A stretch of DNA of 64,000 bases, from assembly GCF_021130785.1 (NCBI RefSeq), contig NC_060214.1:104772001-104836000 (forward strand), written 5' to 3'. Position 1 is the first letter of the stretch; every line of letters begins with the position of its first letter. Source of the stretch: Homalodisca vitripennis (lineage: Eukaryota; Arthropoda; Insecta; Hemiptera; Cicadellidae). Positions 61,501-64,000 of the stretch are shown one piece after another. The translations under genes were made by a program, and so were the position numbers. The notes beneath the pieces are model-generated. The model searched no databases. It worked only from the letters and a program-made list of their open reading frames with translations, and had not been told where the DNA came from.

Positions 61501-62270
61501 AATAATTAGGTGGCTGCAAAAATTAAAACTTTGGGAATATTATTTATACTTTACAGTCATATTTTATGTTATTACGAGAGATGTATGAGCAGCGTATCAT
61601 ATTGAGGCATGGTATATAAAAAAAACTAGACTAAATAATATGGAATAAATCACTCGTAAACATCTAAGAAACAATTACACAATTATATTATTGGTCATAT
61701 CACAATATGAATTTCGGTACATTTTGTCACAAACTCACTTCTATCGTGTTCACTGAGACAGGGTTTAACTTTCTGTCTCCAAGTTTTCAACCCAATGGGC
61801 TAGAAAGTTACTTTTTATAACTTTTGTTGTAAATTGAAACTCCTGATTGGAACCTATTGATTCAGGAGCTAAATCTATCTTCTCATGATTACCTATATGA
61901 AGACTGTGCTTAATATGGTCCCCAAACAGACTGCCTACTTACTCTCCGGTTTAACTGGGAGTTTATACAAGATAAAAATATTTAAACAGTACGTAACAGA
62001 GTACGAATGAAATTATATAAACAACTAACATGAGCACAACAATGTATTATATTACATTTGTTCTATGTTTTTAATTATTAGTCTAATGGATAGGAATTAG
62101 AATCTACTTCCACCACTTTTAAATTGTTACATAACCTATTATTTCTATAGGTTTTAATATTTAAAACTTCTTGTGACAATTTTATTTAAAAAAAGTATTC
62201 TAAATTGGTTTTTATTTAGTGAATTTTCGAACATTCAACAAATTCCAGCCAATTTTATCGTTTTAAAAGG

Positions 62271-62718
62271 TTTATTTATTTATTCTTCCAACGGAATTAC
62301 ACCACTTGTACATGTAACAAGAGTTTAAAAGGGTATAAATTATTAATAGCACTAATATAATGTATACAAATATAATTAAATAACAAACAGTGTTAAAATA
62401 AGTAATAAAAAAACAGCGAATTAGTAAGAAATATAAGTTAACAAATAATCAACGATAAGGTAAAAAAAAACAATAATAAATAGTTAAATATAAAAACGAA
62501 TCATAAGCAATAAATGTGTGGTGTATAATAAGAACTAAATAACAACTAAGTGATAACAAAATTTGACTCATGCAAAAGTAACAATAAATAATTAGCAACA
62601 TGCAAGAAAAGATAAATAATCAGTAACATGCGTAAACATAAAAAATAATCAACAATATCTTAAATAATTTAACATTAAAATAAATATAAACTAAATCCAC
62701 TACATGCATACCAGTGAC

Positions 62719-62809
<91 letters not shown>

Positions 62810-62815
62810 TGTGTG
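62271..62815 (-). mobile_element. 545-bp insertion in copy B: retroelement tail plus (GT)n
   Basis: Between AAAAGG (62265-62270) and GCACTCC (62816) copy B carries sequence absent from copy A at about 48611. On the minus strand its end reads CCGTTGGAAGAATAAATAAA, which looks like a retroelement 3' end with an AATA-type tail. The other end is the GT microsatellite. No clear target-site duplication, and about 10 bp of copy A sequence are missing at the site. The class is undetermined. Confidence 0.5.
62719..62815 (+). repeat. (GT)n microsatellite
   Basis: Nearly pure GT for about 95 bp, with one TTT interruption near 62807. Confidence 0.95.
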
Positions 62816-64000
62816 GCACTCCAAGTGTCTCGCAATCTGGCTTCGCAAAATTTTAAATCAATAGCTACGTGTGTTACTCATGCCACATGTGGTACTCAAG
62901 TTTGTTTTAAAATGAATTTACTCTGTGGTTTTTTTCTTTAGCATCGGTTATATCCTTAAGACCGGTGTAAAAGTGTTCAATAACTTTACTCAAATCCTGT
63001 GAAGTAAAAGGATTCATTTGCACTGAAATCAACTCTTCCCACAGTAAATGTAATCAATCACGACATGTCGCGTAACAGGCTTCGCTGAGTTTGCATGCCA
63101 AATTTGTAATTTTTAACATACGATTATTTAGTTCTCTGAAGAGAAATGGACAGGCAAGCAACAAACAGCCATACACAAACTGTATATAACAATTTCATTC
63201 AGCCATATTTTATGGTTAGGCATCCACCATTATATAACATACTCTTGACAGTAGAAATGTAGTCGTGCAAAGTTTAAAGTATACGGATGACATCTTTCCT
63301 GATATATATATTACCACATAATAATTTTTATTTTATTTATTTATTTATATTTCATAGTAATGTTCGAACAGTTTCGGTGAGGTAGGAAGTGTACTAACGC
63401 AAGAATGCGCCCTAATAACATCGTAACTTAATAAAACTTTTCAAATTCATTTCTTGCTTAATACTTAGAATAACAAATATAGTTTACTTAACCGTACTTA
63501 ATTAATTAACTACTACCGTTTAATTACCTACAATTGTTAATTTCTTCTATGAGCTTATATTCTTCTTTTACATTTAGGAAAATAAAAGCTGTTGGAAATA
63601 ATTAATTAACTAGCACATACCCGTCATTTCGGCCACAGTGTATCTGTATTGGTAAATAAGTGTTTCGTATACATTCAAAAATTCTTTATTTTGATTCACA
63701 AGTTGTTAAGAAAGAGATTATTTGCGAATCCGCCGGTAAATTGATTTTGTATTATAATATTAAAAATACTGCTTGAAAATTTCAAGCTTCTGCCAAAAAT
63801 TTACGAAAGCTATTGCGAGCACTGAATTTATTTAGTGAGGTTTAGGATCTGTCAAAATGTAACTGAAGATGATGGAAAACAACGTTGATAGATTACTCCC
63901 TTAATAATTTCAGTTTGTTGAAAATGAAGCAAAACCTCTTCAGAGCACTTATAGCAAAGATAAATATTGACTTGTGAGCTCCTAACCGTTTTGACGGGAA

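Larger units (their letters stand above)
58557..64000 (+). repeat. Segmental duplication copy B, right part (runs off window)
   Basis: Direct repeat of 44803-49809. The last bases, CCGTTTTGACGGGAA, still match copy A at 49795-49809, so the duplication continues beyond the window. Confidence 0.93.

Noticed and set aside
62620..62941. Frames reading through poly(Thr-His) or poly(Val-Cys)
   Set aside because: They are translations of the GT/CA microsatellite.

Overview
The window reads as an AT-rich, repeat-dense, gene-poor piece of an arthropod nuclear genome, most likely an insect. The signs are non-LTR retrotransposon remnants of R1-like and CR1/L2-like type, a Ty3/gypsy fragment, tRNA- and 5S rRNA-derived sequences, pure TA/GT/GA microsatellites and large tandem repeats. 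Nothing has bacterial gene density or operon layout. A hemipteran origin is only a guess. I could not support any intact host protein-coding gene. Most open frames are what an AT-rich sequence gives by chance, or lie inside repeats.

Layout. 1-6060: mostly featureless AT-rich DNA with a dispersed-repeat signature near 2980, an exact 66-bp duplication (3796-3927) and a broken Ty3/gypsy protease-RT remnant on the minus strand (4025-4735). 6085-8480: a dispersed repeat, then a 5'-truncated R1-like retrotransposon with a dead reverse transcriptase, bracketed by a perfect 14-bp target-site duplication. 10302-12564: a 163-bp satellite, part of it organised as 326-bp dimers. 13838-16069: nine near-identical 252-bp units, each carrying a tRNA-Gly-like cloverleaf inside an 18-bp inverted repeat; TA microsatellites bound the array. 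16.1-28.3 kb: featureless DNA with microsatellites and a few degraded repeats. 28330-29994: a 5'-truncated CR1/L2-like LINE with one stop, two frameshifts and a pentamer 3' tail. 34965-35340: a decayed 36-37-bp minisatellite.

The right half is dominated by a direct segmental duplication. 36853-49809 (copy A) reappears from 55499 to the window end (copy B), offset by about 18.65 kb at its start. About 4.9 kb of copy A (39868-44795) is missing from copy B. That copy-A-only block holds the most puzzling material: a 5S rRNA-derived SINE, a 140-codon open frame and decayed repeats of roughly 250-285 bp next to it. Between the two copies, at 53950-54495, the tRNA-hairpin repeat recurs in degraded form, again with TA repeats.

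The best candidate for something undescribed is the tRNA-in-a-hairpin tandem repeat (13838-16069 and 53950-54495). It combines pol III A- and B-box matches, a nested inverted-repeat architecture, very recent homogenisation and TA-microsatellite boundaries. The evidence is structural; whether it is transcribed or mobile cannot be told from the sequence.
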